Source of the DNA: Lomentospora prolificans
Lineage: Eukaryota > Ascomycota > Sordariomycetes > Microascales > Microascaceae
Length of the DNA: 64,000 bases
Direction: 5' to 3'
NCBI GenBank assembly: GCA_029532625.1
Contig: JARFXM010000009.1
Span: 1,984,001-2,048,000, forward strand
Numbering within the stretch: the stretch's first letter is position 1; the number at the start of each line of letters is the position of its first letter. The notes beneath the pieces are model-generated. The model had not been told where the DNA came from. It made no database searches and saw only the letters and a program-made list of their open reading frames with translations. Made by a program: the position numbers and the translations under genes. Below, in pieces: positions 1-12,843 of the stretch.

Positions 1-90
1 GTATTCCTCAGCGCCAGGCACTTAAGCTAAATTTCCGGGTCCAGGTCCGTCCCAAAACGTATTCTCGACGGGAGGTGGAACATCACCAGA

Positions 91-1295
91 TCATACCACC
101 GTGCCAGCTCCCACCCTCATCGTGTTAATGTTGTAATTTGTCTGGAGCCATGTCGAGAATTGGCTCCTCGGTTTCCCCTCGAAGTAAGTCTTCCTGCATA
201 CCGGGCAGTCGTAACGGTCAATTAGAAACCACGACGCTAGGCATCTTGCGTGGAACCAGTGGCCGCAGCTCTTGAGCTTCATGATTTCCGCATCCCGCTC
301 CGGCTGGTTTTGGCATCTCTTAAGCCGCAACGGAAGCCATCTCGTGACCGCTCGCATGATCGGTGAACAGCCCGTGGCCTCCTTCTCCGAGAATGCCTCT
401 GCTACTGCGCCTCCACCAGTTCCCCCACCTGAGGAGGGCTGCGCCGTTGAAGTAGTCGCCACCGCCGTTATTTCTTTGCTACTGCCAGACGCATCCTGCG
501 CGCTGCTTTCGGTCGCAGGTGGTGCTGTTCCCGTCGTGGCACTCTCCGCGGTAGGCTCGTTGGTTTCCGCCGTCAGTGAGCCGATGCAGATGGGGCTAGT
601 CAGTCATTCTAGTTAGTTATGGGATTTGGGGTTCGGATGGAGATAGTAGGGCCTCCAAGAGCGTCAACATAAGCAGGGCCGCCCTAGTCCACTCAAGTAC
701 TTTCGCACTTCTGGGTAACTCGAGTGGAGCTGGCATGTGGGCAAACCGCCAGGGCAGCGGGGCAGAGACCAATCTTGGGAGGACCCAACTCTGGCAAAAA
801 GAGAGAGAGAGAGAAAAAGAAAAGAAAACAGAAAAAAAACACCCCTCATGGCCCTCCACGCGCCCCGAGGTAACGAAAAAAAACGTGGCGAACTGGACTT
901 GAATGCGATGGTTCAAACTTACCAGTTACCGGTCCATTCAGCGTCGCCTCCGCCGAGGTACTTTTCCGTGTCCTTCCTATATTCGGCGACTGCCACGAGC
1001 TTGCTTCGGGCCTGCCGGAATGACTTGGATGAGGGGTGGTATTTTCTACGTTCTCGTCTCCGAGCCCAGATGATACAGCACCTAATATCCCAGTCATGTT
1101 AGAAAGATCGATAGCCCTCCGGGAATGGCTCATAGCTTTCCCGACGGTGAGAGAGGGGGCGGGAAAGAGAAGGCGGGCGGGGGAGAGGGAAGTCGTTGTG
1201 TGAGCCTCGTCTACGTACGCTGGGGCAATCACGGCGACGACGATAAAGACGCCTAGAATTATGACACCTATGTGTTCCTTGACCACGCGCGACAT
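91..1295 (-). CDS. Membrane-anchored RING-H2 finger protein (probable E3 ubiquitin ligase)
   Basis: Three exons joined by hand: 1295-1219, 1081-923 and 595-91, giving 246 residues. The start lies in a good context (gccgccATG). Residues 6-25 form one hydrophobic transmembrane segment, followed by two cysteines and a basic stretch (WARRRERRK), which suggests a cytosolic RING. The first RING pair C79/C82 is completed across the second splice junction (TG|C). The rest is C189-H191-H194-C197 and C209/C212, a RING-H2 pattern. A Ser/Thr/Ala/Gly-rich insert of about 106 residues separates C82 from C189, far longer than the usual 9-39. Family knowledge: such proteins pass ubiquitin to membrane substrates; the substrate here is unknown. 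Both introns have good donors (GTACGT, GTAAGT) and CTAAC-type branch points. The exon join is strong because each half-domain alone lacks zinc ligands. Confidence 0.8.
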
Positions 1296-4200
1296 GGCGG
1301 CCGGCCATTCAGGTCGCGCATCGCAACCAAAAAGGCACCGGCTCCGGGATCGCGGACGACCTTCTCTCCAGACCCGATTGTCTTCGGTCGTTGTGGAGCT
1401 GGCAGGGCCTTGCTTTTCGGCGGTGTTTCGGCGTTCTTACCGAGACCCGCCTCGTAAACGTCACCGCCTGAAGGTGCTTGCTGCGGGGTTGCGTCTTGCT
1501 TTTTGTATACGAAGTATGGTTGTGAAGTGATTTTAAGCCACCAAGAGCGTGTCTTGCCAGAAAACCAGAAATGGGCGAAACAGCTAATGTCCAAAATGAA
1601 GAAACCCCGAGCGAGGAAAGCTAGAGTATGTCTCCGCTGCGACGGTTGCGAGGGGTCTTTTTTTTGGTCACTGGTTTTGCTGGGTCAGACAATACTCCTT
1701 GGCTATTTCCGTGACACCATGTTTCGCTGGTGCAGGGACTTCCAATTGACGAGGCCAGACCTCAGAGAATAGCCATGTAACGCTCGGAAATCGGGAACCG
1801 CAGGAAATGCGCGGGGAACAATGCGGAGAAAATGGCCAAGAGAGGCTGGGGTGAAAAGAGAGGCGACGGATAGTTGGTTAAAGAGGCCCCGATTTGTCAG
1901 GGCCTCTCACTTGACCACTTGCTTGGCCCGAACATCATGAGAAGCGTATGAGAGACTGATCGGATTGGACAGATGGTGGTGTGGAGGGCAAGCTGCCCAT
2001 GGATAATCATCACGCCATGCATCGCAGACAACCCTCCAACTTTGTTCGCTAGTAAGTGCAGCCTGTCCCAAAGGGGCAGTGTCGAACACTGAACTTTCTA
2101 GTCCCCGGATTCGCTCATTCTTTCGACTCGGTTGAGGAGAGTACTAATAACCCATATGGAGCATCGAGGGATGACAGTATGGAGCATCGCAATCGATCTC
2201 CACAAGCGCATCGAGTTGTGCCACTTTGACCTCATTATCGAAAATGGCCTGAATCCTGATGGTGTTCCCGATAGGTTTCTAAAGGCATGTGAGATGAAAC
2301 CCATGGTACAGCCGCCAAGCAGCGGGCGCACTGTGCCTCTGCGAACGAATGCCAGCAGATCGACGATTTGATGTGCTCAGATTTCTGCAGCCGGCTTTGG
2401 CTGAGGAGAGTTTAAATTGCTGACAAAGACTGCATCACCTGGTCGAGAGGTGTCGTACTAAGTCCGTGGAGTTGTCCTTTCCCACGGAGAATGTCCTTGC
2501 ACGTGGAAATCAAGCCAACACTTGAAGTGGCTGTGGCTTGGTTTACCTCGTAGGGTTCCGGGGTGGACGTGTGTCGTGTGCCCATCTGCTTGACCCTTCC
2601 AGAGTGGTTTTGCCAGGCTTGAAGCTGATGACGTATGTAAACTGAAAACGGCGGGACCGCCGGACAAGGTCCTCGATCGCCAGGTGCAGCAAGGAAGAGT
2701 ACAAATTTTTACGAGTCATGGAATGCTTATCAACTCTTGGCGAACTCTCGGCGTTGTCAATCTAAAAGTCTTGGAAGACGCACGAAAATACGAGCAAGTT
2801 TTACTCAGGTTTTTACCCGATCGCTTTCGCTGCGACGTCAAAACGAAAAAACGGGGATGAAGGCGCGAAGAGTGAGCATCGATGGATCTCGTGGCAGTCA
2901 ACATTGAACCTCGCCAATGGAAGGGTCTGGCGCAGGGTCCAAGCTGGGGTACTACTTGTCAACATGGCGACGATTACCCCACCATTTATACTCGTGCACC
3001 TTCTTGGCCTAAACTACGGAGTACACCTTCCAAAACGATGGACGGAAGGCATTGCGTAAATCTCGAGGTACAGGTTATGTTGGTACATCTGTTCTTGGGG
3101 AAGTGGTGACCAAAGCCGGATATGCCTAAATCGTGCTGTGTGTGAAGCATGTACCTGAGAGAGATCCAGGAAACACCGTGGATCACTTCGGGGCTGGGCG
3201 AGAGTTCTAGCTAGACTCCCGTAATTATGGGGCTAATTAGGATTGGGGCCTTTCAATTGGCAGCGGGGCGCCAACGGTAGACTGAAGGTTTCCCAAATGG
3301 AGATTAAAATCGTGGGTTGATATCGAGAGATCTCACCCGATCTCGTCCCGGCGGGCACCACACTCTGCCAGCGGTAGGCTTCTTGAGGCTTGTGTCCCGA
3401 CAATCTCTCTCTCTTCAGTTCCGCGTGGCTGTGAAGGGACACCCGGAAACGCCGCTGCCGGATTCACTCGCAAATAGCCGCCTCGCTGAGGGAACGTGCT
3501 CCCAGCTGTGCTTCAGCTTTTTGGCTCCAGCCCAACCAAGCTGGCTGTCGAGAAACAGTAGCCAGCATTCGCTTGGTCCATGGCATTCCTTGAGGAGAAA
3601 ACGCACGGTAACACTGGAGATTTTATTGCAGGCTAGCTTGCTCCATGAAACTCTTCCGTTCTCTCCATGCTTCTGTCCATGCGTATTATCTCCGCCAGAG
3701 ACAATCGTCGTGCCACCTGTGGATGACACAAGTGACGCTAGCGCCATGCCAAGATGGTCTGCTTCATGCTCTGCATGGGGCTTCTTTCTTGGCGTCTTTT
3801 GTTAGCTTATCTATCCCTCCCACGAGAGGAAATTGCGAGAAAAACGAGCCGTCGTTCGTCGCTCTGCGTTTCCGCTGAGAAAACGTGGGCGGAGGCTCGA
3901 GCTGGTTCGATAGCACGAATCAACGGGGCGCCTAAAATGGTATTGTCCCGAGCTCGCGGTCCCTCACGGCGGAACCTTATTGATTCCCTGCTGCAAACCT
4001 TCGGACTTAAGACGAGGATAAAGGGTGGGGGGGGGGCGAAAAACAAAAAGATAGCTTCCGTCAGATCGGTCGATCGAAATGCTGGTGTTTTTTTCTGCGA
4101 GACGAAAGCCAATAGACGAAGACGCGGAGCTTACGCCTATTCCCCTGGTCCTGGTTGTTTACCAAGAGAATCAAATGCAGTGCGCCGTTGTCCCCCTCAC

Positions 4201-5573
4201 CGCTGGCCCCACTTGCGGTGTTGGTTCAAGGTTTATTGGTGATACAGAAGATGGAAGGCGGTGTTTCGGAGCGAAATCCACATAACGAGACCCAGTCGCG
4301 ATATCGCCATCACGTGGATTCTTTCATGCCTTACTCTCGTACATTTCGAAGCATTCCTTTCTTCGATAGTATCTTCCAGGCTCTCTCTATCTTTTGGGAG
4401 TTCTGGCCCGGTACCTCACAGGCCCACTCCGCCAAGCCTTATACTACCTCATTGCCTCGCTTTTTCGCCTTCCGCCCACGCCCACGCCCCCCACTCGTGC
4501 CAATGGTTACCATGATGCCTGCGTTCCTTTCCGAAGGAATTGGGGAATTGACATAATACCGGACTGGGGCGAAGCCGCGGCGCAATGAGTGTGTCAACGG
4601 CGTGCACGACGAAGAGAAGAAAAGAAGAAAAGGAAAAAAGCATGGATTGCGACCACCAACATCTCGCAAGCGACTCATTTCTGATTCAGGAAGGCAATGA
4701 CGTAGATGTTCTATCCATTTCTCTTTACGCATTGCCTCATCTATCCGAGGGCTTAGATTACTGTTCGTCTCACTACCTGGCAACAATGAAGAAGTTGAAA
4801 TTCTTGTTCTTCCCGTCCCAGAGAGCCGCAGCCCTTCCGTCTGCTGATTGACGTCGAAGTGAAGTTTAGAATTGGCCCACCATTTCTTGCGCCGTCCATT
4901 AGTTCGACATAGGGAGAACGAAACCGCTTTCCTCCCCCCCCCCCAAGAAGGTGGAGTCCGGCTATTTCGACCTAGCTTTTACAGAAGATTGGCTTGTCAT
5001 GCTCTTGGTCGTGTGGGGCAAGATTATCTCCAGCTCGACTTGGATCAACAACTTTCGGGCTTATCGAAATCTAAACGGGTACCTCTTGACTCGCGGCTCG
5101 GTGGTGGCGGTACATTGCAATCCTGCTGGGCTAGTGCCATTTTTGAGGTCCCGTTGTTGAGATCCCCCCGTCGCTCGAATTCATCTCCCCTCCAAGAGGT
5201 GCGATGTCTCTCGCTTTCTAAAAGTCTTGGCTCGGCCAAGACCGACGTAAGGATGTAGAGTACAACTCGAGGATCAGAGTATAAACATATCGGCTTCCCT
5301 CGATCTTTTCCCTTTGAAGCTCGCTTTTCTTTTTCTTTCTTCTTGTAGACTACCTTGATTAGCTTCATCCCAGATCTACTTCTTGTTTCTAGACGGGCAA
5401 TTCGCGATTATCTACCCGTCTTTAGAAGCTTTATATTATACCCTTACTTATTCTTCCTCGTCTCATCGTCCCCTCTGTACGCACCCGGCCGGACACACAC
5501 AACGATTCTCGGCTCGTAGCCTCGCCGGCTTCATCCGCTTCCTCCGGCCATAGCCATATATATCACTTACACG
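1296..5573. other. Long gene-free interval upstream of the ENA-type ATPase
   Basis: About 4.3 kb with only short overlapping open frames on both strands and no recognisable domain or coherent splice structure. It contains scattered C- and A-runs. The final 250 bases before the ATPase are pyrimidine-rich, as expected for a fungal promoter and leader. It could hold regulatory DNA, a long non-coding transcript or decayed sequence. Confidence 0.5.
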
Positions 5574-8500
5574 ATGGCAAAGAAGCAAGACCCCGCCGTC
5601 ACCAACCATGTTTCGGGTCAATCTAACAAACCTATTTCGGCCCCTCCCCACACCCTTCCCGTTAGCAAGGTAATTGAGGAGCTTCATACCAGCGGCAATG
5701 AAGGTCTTACCGCCGCCGAGGCCAAGGAGCGCCTCGAAGTGTATGGCCGAAACGAATTCGGCGAGGAGCAGGGTGTCCAGCCCTTTCGGATCATCATGGG
5801 CCAGTTGGCCAACGCTATGACATTGGTAAGTTGTATTCTGTTCTCCTCTTAGGCCCAATTTGTTCCCCTCCAGGCGTACAACAAGAGTTTCGTATGCGTC
5901 GCCTCTTTCAAGGCTCAAAAGACGTTGTTTCTGTAAGCAAGTTTGTGATTTGCTTCGGTAATGACTATGGCGGTCTTGTATAATCCATATCCGATTAAGA
6001 GGAGAAAAAATAGTAACTTACTCTCCGCTCGCGCCATAGATCCTTATTCTCGCCATGGCTGCATCTCTTGCCATTAAGTCCTGGATTGAAGGTGGCGTCA
6101 TTGCTGCCGTCATCGTCATCAACGTCACCGTAGGAGCCACCCAAGAGTTCAAGGCTGCCAAGACCATGGACTCCCTCCGTTCCCTTAGTTCCCCTACTGC
6201 GAGTGCCGTCCGTGGCGGCGAAACAATGGTCGTCCCCACTGTCGAGATTGTTCCTGGTGATATGGTCGATCTCAAGACTGGTGACACCGTCCCCGCTGAT
6301 GTACGTCTCATCGAGGCTATCAACTTTGAGACCGACGAGGCTCTTTTGACTGGTGAATCTCTTCCCGTCCGTAAGGAGGCCGACTCCACCTTTGAAGAGG
6401 ACACTGGCCCTGGCGACCGTCTCAACGTTGCCTACAGCTCCTCCACCGTTACCAAGGGTCGCGCCCGCGGCATCGTCTTCGCCACCGGCATGTTCACCGA
6501 GATCGGTCAGATCGCCGCCGCGCTACGAGGCAAGCAGTCTCGCCGCCGCCCCGTCAAGAAGAAGGAAGACGGAACGGCCAACATCGGACGTTACGGTGTC
6601 GCTTACATTCTTACCGTCTACGACGCTATTCTCCGCTTCCTCGGTGTTACTGTCGGAACACCGCTCCAAAAGAAGCTCTCCAAGTTTGCCATTCTGCTCT
6701 TCTTCGTCGCCGTCGTCTGTGCAATTATCGTGTTGGCCGCCAACAGCTTCTCTTCTAAGCAGGAAGTTATCATTTACGCTGTCGCCACGGGTGTTTCTAT
6801 GATTCCTGCGTCTCTCATCGTTGTGCTTACTATTACCATGGCGGCTGGTACCAAGCGAATGGTTGAGCGTCACGTCATTGTCCGTAACTTGCGAAGCTTG
6901 GAAGCCCTCGGTGCTGTCACCAGTAAGTTTCCTCTTGACTTTTCTTTCTCGCCTTTCTCAGAAGCTAACACTTTTTAAGACATTTGTTCCGACAAGACTG
7001 GTACCCTGACCCAGGGTAAGATGGTGGTCCGAAAGGCCTGGCTTCCTGGAACCGGAACTTATTCCGTCAATATCGCCAACTCACCTTTCAACCCTAACCA
7101 AGGCGACGTTTTCTTCGCCAAGAAACCCCCCAAGGATATCTCCGACTCCGAAAAGGATGAAATCATCGACCGAGAGAACATTATCAAGGATAACGAGACC
7201 CTCATCCAGTTCCTTAACATTGCCTCCCTCGCCAATACGGCCACTGTCCGTAAAGCCGAAGGCGAGGAGGATGTTTGGCACGCTCGAGGTGATCCTACCG
7301 AGATTGCCATCCAAGTCTTCGTCTCCAGATTCGGCTGGAACCGCCTCGACATCTCTGGTGACGGGTACTCCTGGAAGCAGATTTCGGAATTCCCCTTCGA
7401 CTCTGACGTCAAGAAGATGTCCGTCATTTTCGAGGATACCAAGGCTGGTCAGCAATGGGTCTTCACCAAGGGTGCCGTCGAGCGCATCATTGATTCTTGC
7501 CCGCTCATTCGCTTCGGCGATCAAGAAATTCCCATGACCGACGAGATCAAGGCCAGCATTCTGGAAAACCTCGAGGCTCTCGCCCGTCTTGGTCTTCGTG
7601 TCCTCGCCCTCGCCAGCCGTACCGGTATTAGAAAGGTCAGCTCCAAGGACAACGACCTCGACCGCGCCGAGTTTGAGCAGGAGCTCATCTTCCGCGGCCT
7701 CGTTGGTCTCTACGATCCCCCCCGCCCGGAATCCGCTCACTCCGTCAAGCTGTGCCACCAGGCCGGTATCGGCGTCCATATGCTTACTGGTGATCACCCC
7801 GAGACCGCTCGCGCCATCGCCAAGGAAGTCGGTATCCTTCCCAGCCGCACCCAGGAGATCTCTGCCGATGTCGCCAAGGCTATGGTCATGACTGCCCGCG
7901 AGTTTGACAAGCTTAGCAACGAAGAGATTGACCAGCTTCCTCTTCTTCCCCTCGTCGTTGCTCGATGCGCTCCCAGCACCAAGGTCCGCATGATTGAAGC
8001 TCTCCATAGACGCAAGAGGTTTGCTGCCATGACTGGTGATGGTGTCAACGATTCCCCTAGTTTGAAGCAGTCTGATGTCGGTATTGCCATGGGCCAGTCC
8101 GGTTCTGACGTTGCCAAGGAAGCCTCGGATATCGTGCTTACTGACGACAACTTTGCTTCCATTCTCAACGCTGTTGAAGAGGGTAGGCGCATGTTTGATA
8201 ACATTCAGAAATTCGTGCTTCACGTGCTCGCGCAGAACATTGCCCAGGCGTGTACGCTGCTCATCGCCCTCGCCTTCAAGGATCATACTGGGCTCTCGGT
8301 CTTCCCTTTGTCCCCCGTTGAAATTATGTGGGTCATTCTTATCACTTCCGGCTTCCCCGACATGGGTCTCGGTTTCCAGCGTGCCGCTTCGGATATCATG
8401 AAGCGACCTCCCCAGAACGTAAGTGTTTCTAGACTTGTCTTAACTCTTACGAATTGCGCGAATTCTAACTCTATGAAATAGCTGAAGCAAGGTGTTTTCA

Positions 8501-9123
8501 CCCCCGAGCTTATGCTTGATATGCTTGTCTACGGCCTCTGGATGGCAGCTCTGTGCCTTAGCAGCTTCGTCCTCGTCCTCTACGGTTTCGGCGACGGCGA
8601 GATCGGCGAGAACTGCAACAGCCACCACTCTGAGGGATGCGACACCGTATTCCGCGCGCGTGCCACTTGTTTTACCGCGATGGTCTGGTTCTCGCTTTTC
8701 CTTGCCATCGAAATGATGGATCTCCGCCGCAGCTTCTTCCGCATGAGCCCCAAGAGCGAGCACTACGTCACCCAGTGGGCCCGTGATCTCTGGGAGAACC
8801 GATTCCTCTTCTGGTCAATTGTTGCTGGTGTTGTCTCTATCTTCCCCATTCTTTACATTCCCGGTCTCAACAGGGTCGTGTTCAGGCACGAGGGTATCTC
8901 GTGGGAGTGGGGTATCGTCTTTGTCGAGACAGCCGTCTTCTTCGCCGGTGTTGAGGCGTGGAAGCTTGCCAAGCGCATATGGTTTAGGCGACAGGCGAAG
9001 AAAAAGAGCGGAGGCGTCAAGGACCTCGAGTCGCGAGTGTTCGGAAGGTATTACAGCATTGGAAGGTCTGATTCGGATACTGATAATCCGTTTATGAAAT
9101 CCAAGATAAAGGATGAGAATTAG
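5574..9123 (+). CDS. ENA: ENA-type (P-type IID) Na+/K+-exporting ATPase
   Basis: Four exons, 5574-5825, 6040-6922, 6980-8418 and 8482-9123, encode 1071 residues, the usual ENA length. In order: an N-terminal cation-ATPase domain, membrane helices, the actuator motif TGES (188-191), the phosphorylation motif CSDKTGTLT with phospho-Asp383, a long nucleotide-binding domain, the hinge MTGDGVND (about 729-736), and C-terminal membrane helices. The stretch SDIVLTDDNFASILNAVEEG and the SPVEIMW segment are typical of the ENA subfamily rather than PMR1 or SERCA. The family exports Na+ (and K+ or Li+) across the plasma membrane using ATP and supports salt and high-pH tolerance. All three introns have GTAAGT donors and keep frame. 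The tail after the last helix is basic and Ser/Asp-rich. Exact ion preference cannot be read from sequence. Confidence 0.95.
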
Positions 9124-11167
9124 AGATGGATGATAGAAGGTTCCAGTGCGAGCGAGATGTCTCTTGTGAAAGAAAGAAAAGGGCTTCACGACAAGCTTAG
9201 AGTAAGGTGGACTTGTTGATTGTTCTGCATAGAGTTTCTAGATTTTGGGCTCTTTTGATGATTGATGATACCATTGGAGGACCCAGGGCGGGAACTTCTT
9301 GCTTTTGTTTTCTGCATTGGTGGCATTCATTCGATTGCTCCGAGTTTGCATCTGGCCGCAGTTGGGCCTTGTGTTTGCCCTGGGGGACTTGATTCCAGTT
9401 AGCTATTGGGTAGGGGAGGAGATGGGGATGGGAAAGAAACCAGCGCTCTGCGTTTCATTTGATCTGATAATAGAATGCAAGTGAAGACTTGAATGCACAA
9501 AAGCTCTGCTTACTCGTTACATTTTGCTTGCATGGGTTCTCCATCACTCGTTTGACTCTAGCTTTGTTGGAGCCTTAGCTCTCACGTCGACCTCGCATGA
9601 ACGGTTGCATAAACCGAGAATGCCCTGCATTCGGCCGAACCCACGAGGGAGGCGGGTCATGGAGAAGAGCCACCCGATTTCACCAGTTGAAGCTGTCACA
9701 AGCTAGAATGTATATTGTTATGCCAATGCTGAATGGTGCTACTTGTAGATCCCTAAGGGGACTGTTGGCGTGATTTAGTCGTCGTATCGTTGTCCCCGTC
9801 CCGGAGGAAAATCAACGGGATGGTCCCTAAGATGACGTGAAGAGGTCGCCATTACGAAGGTACACAGATGAGCATTACGACTCTAGGCCGGGAAGGAAGT
9901 AGATGCATTTAGCGTTAGCTCTGGGGGTGATTACTTGGCTTTGGCATTGTATTGGTAGGCGTAGTTTCTGTAGTGCGTGAGCAGAGGAGATGTGATGTAT
10001 CACAAGCTTGGTCTGTGGGCGGCAATGACATCAACAAGGCCAGTTGATCCAGTCACTCATCACAGGAAGGGCAGGTCTGGGTTTCGGTGGGGGGTACGAC
10101 TGACACTGTGTGGAGCGACCATTACCACAGAAGTGCACGAAGGTAAGAGTGACAAGGTGGCCTACAGGGTGCGCTTGGCTCAGCACAAGCGAGTGTGCAG
10201 GTGTGGCACATGGGGTATGAGAGTCCATATACCCATCAAAACGTTTGTGGCTTCGGGATCCTCCCAGCGAGCTTTATCCATCGTAGTTGGCAGGTTAGGT
10301 GGGTTTCAACCCTCCTCCTTGCCTGGCGTGCGTCAGGGTACTTTGCCCATGTCGCACCATGTCATACAAATATGTACATTCTCCACCCCGCCCCTCCATT
10401 CTGGTACCCCGCCACTAAGTGGGGAAGGAACGTACCCAGAAGCAGCACACGAACGGCAGGCAGAGCCCGTAGTCACTCATATCTCTCTACATCTGTTCCT
10501 CTTCCTTTTCCCCCTCACCTCCGAGTTGTCCAGTCTCGCTCGGCCAGTTGTTCTCCTGCCTAAATGCCTAAATGGGGCAGCATTCTTGAACTACCGTAGC
10601 TCAGCTTCATCGTCTTGCCATTCTCCCTTTAAATCTCCAGTTTTCCGTCAGCTTTCCTCCCTATTAACCTCTTAAAAGATCGTGTCGTTCCCACCCAACC
10701 CTTTCGGCGACCTCCAGCCCAACTTCAAATACCTCTCACCTCCGAACCACCTGACCTCATACCCTCCTTCATCACTCCTACGCTTTCCTCCACAACTCTT
10801 GAATAGCCGAGCCTCACACATCTCGTCTGACACTAAATTAGACTGGAGAGGAAACCATCCTAGCAATCCTGCATTATTCCCTGCTTCATAGTTTTACCTT
10901 CAATCACCTGTTCATGTGAAAGCGCCGGCCGGCGAACGCCACCACAGCTCGGGTTTTACTAATCTACCGCACAGCTGCCAGGGCGACTATTTTAGAGTAG
11001 TTGCTTTGCGCCTGCTGCTTCGGATCACATTGATACTAGCTCGAGCGTCCCATATCGAATTGTTACTACTCGCACGCACACATTTCTACCTTGAGCTCTT
11101 TTGCATCGAGCAAGACCCGAAACATTCCAACTCATCCCTCTTTTAACTACTATATATCATCACAACC
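9124..11167. other. Intergenic region between the ENA-type ATPase and the PP1 inhibitor-2 gene
   Basis: About 2 kb. It holds the ATPase 3' flank and a long CT-rich promoter and leader for the downstream gene (about 10480-11160). A 232-codon open frame at 9977-10675 has no domain, low-complexity composition and no supporting start context, so it is not called. Confidence 0.5.
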
Positions 11168-12099
11168 ATGGCGTCAACTGCCAGCCATTCTCCACACTCA
11201 CCTATGCACCCTTATCCTAAGCGGCCAAGGGGTATGTTACTCGAGCTAATTTTTATTCCGTTCGATGCCACGTCTTGATGAATAGATTTATGTCCTAACT
11301 GCCATTGTGAATATTAGGCATCTTGAAGAATCCTTCTCATACCTCACCTCCCGTCTCTCCAGTTTCACCTGACAACCGCACCCTAAGCTCTAAGGAGCTC
11401 ACGATTGTCAACACCCAATACAACGCCGGTCGTCGACGATCCTCTTCGGGCGCCCAACTTCGCCGTATTTCGAGCCGGACCCCCTCGCACCACGGCGACG
11501 AGAACCCGGAAGAGCCTTCGCAGCGCCTGAAATGGGATGAGGCTAACCTCTATCTCACTGAGCAGGAGCGCACCTCCACTATGAAGATTACCGAGCCCAA
11601 AACTCCTTTTGCCAAATCATACGACCCTTTGGAGGACCCTAGCGACGATGATGAGATCATGGGCGAGGGACTGGGCGAGTCGATCACTGGCGACAATTAT
11701 TTTAAGACTAGCTCGAGTGACCGCAGACCTGGCCGCGAAGGCAACATTCCGAACTTGGATCTCGGGGAACCGGAAGAGGCGGTTCCCCCGAGCGAGCTTT
11801 CCCCGTCGAAGGAGGGTGGCGACCACCGCCATGTCGCTGTGCATGTTGATGATGCCGGCGGCGCTGGAAATGATGATGAGATGGTGGGCATGTCGGCCGA
11901 AGAGAGGGAGAAGCACCGTCGTTTTGAGGAGCTTCGGAAGAAGCACTACGAAATGAGGAACGCTGTACAACTACTTGGACACCCTGAGGTTGTGGAGGAC
12001 GATGATGATGACGACGATAACGATACCGCCGAGCAACCTTTGGTGCCCCCAATGCCCGCTATCCCAGCCAATTTTCGATCAACCAACGGCTCGTCATAA
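11168..12099 (+). CDS. GLC8: Protein phosphatase 1 regulatory inhibitor-2 (GLC8/PPP1R2 family)
   Basis: Two exons, 11168-11231 and 11318-12099, give 281 residues. The intron splits a Gly codon inside the RGILKN motif (21-26), the first PP1-docking segment of inhibitor-2. Further conserved blocks follow in order. KWDEANLYLTEQER comes next, then TMKITEPKTPFAKSYDP, which contains the TP site phosphorylated in other family members. After an acidic middle region comes the helix RRFEELRKKHYEMRNAVQLL, which lies over the PP1 active site in known structures. An Asp run lies near the C-terminus. In yeast, Glc8 activates PP1 (Glc7) after phosphorylation; animal orthologues inhibit or chaperone it. Function here is inferred from these motifs. 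Confidence 0.92.
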
Positions 12100-12843
12100 T
12101 CCCGATACATCCATGAGTAAGCGCTAGCTTCCTTGGATAGAACGGATATTGCGCACACGATTCTTTAGTCTTTGCCTTTCCCGTCCAAGAAGACGTCAGT
12201 TTAGAGGAAATGGACTAAAGCTTGATCACACAAAGTCCTCGGTAAGAGTCAAAAGACCGCAAGGTTTCGCGTTGTGCACACGTTATGTTTTCCTCTATCA
12301 ACCCCGAGGTGTTTCTCATATCTGGAAGGACGGCGTCACTGGCGGTTATCTGATTTGTATGAGGGGCCTTCACTGCTCCCCCCTCTCTCTCATGTGCTTG
12401 TACGATTTTCATCATCATGGCTATTGTGGCCACCGTGGCTCAATTCCGCAGCTTTTGCATTAGGTATAGCATATCACCTCACCACTTGTTGCGCTGTTTA
12501 CATGAGGACGTTTTGGATGGGTGGTTTCTAGCTAGATCATGAAGCGATATATTCATTATCCCGCACACAGGTCTCAAGAGACCTCATTTTACACTCTCGT
12601 CGTTTGTCCAGTGAGATGTTATATTTACTTTAGATGATTATCCTGAACGCCAGCGTAACTTATCTCTCTAAACCCCTCGTACGAAACGTACATGACTAGA
12701 GCCGCAGTATTCTGTGTGAACCTGCTCAATCCTCTTACATGTGAAGCCAACTATGCAAGTACACGGTATCATCACCAAAAACAAGAACGCCGTTTTGCCC
12801 TCCATCGAAAACAAGCCATGCCCTCCAGAGAGGTTGCCCATGT
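12100..12843. other. Convergent 3' flanks of GLC8 and LCL2
   Basis: About 740 bases between convergent genes. No coding region, RNA gene or repeat was recognised. It presumably carries both terminators. Confidence 0.5.

Noticed and set aside
3317..4242. Two overlapping 162-codon open frames upstream of the ATPase
   Set aside because: No family resemblance, biased composition, and comparable open frames on the opposite strand.
7081..8286. 401-codon open frame antisense to the ENA-type ATPase
   Set aside because: It is a codon-bias shadow of the conserved ATPase exon and has no domain of its own.
9977..10675. 232-codon open frame between the ATPase and GLC8 genes
   Set aside because: Low-complexity composition, no domain, and its end runs through the CT-rich promoter of the next gene.
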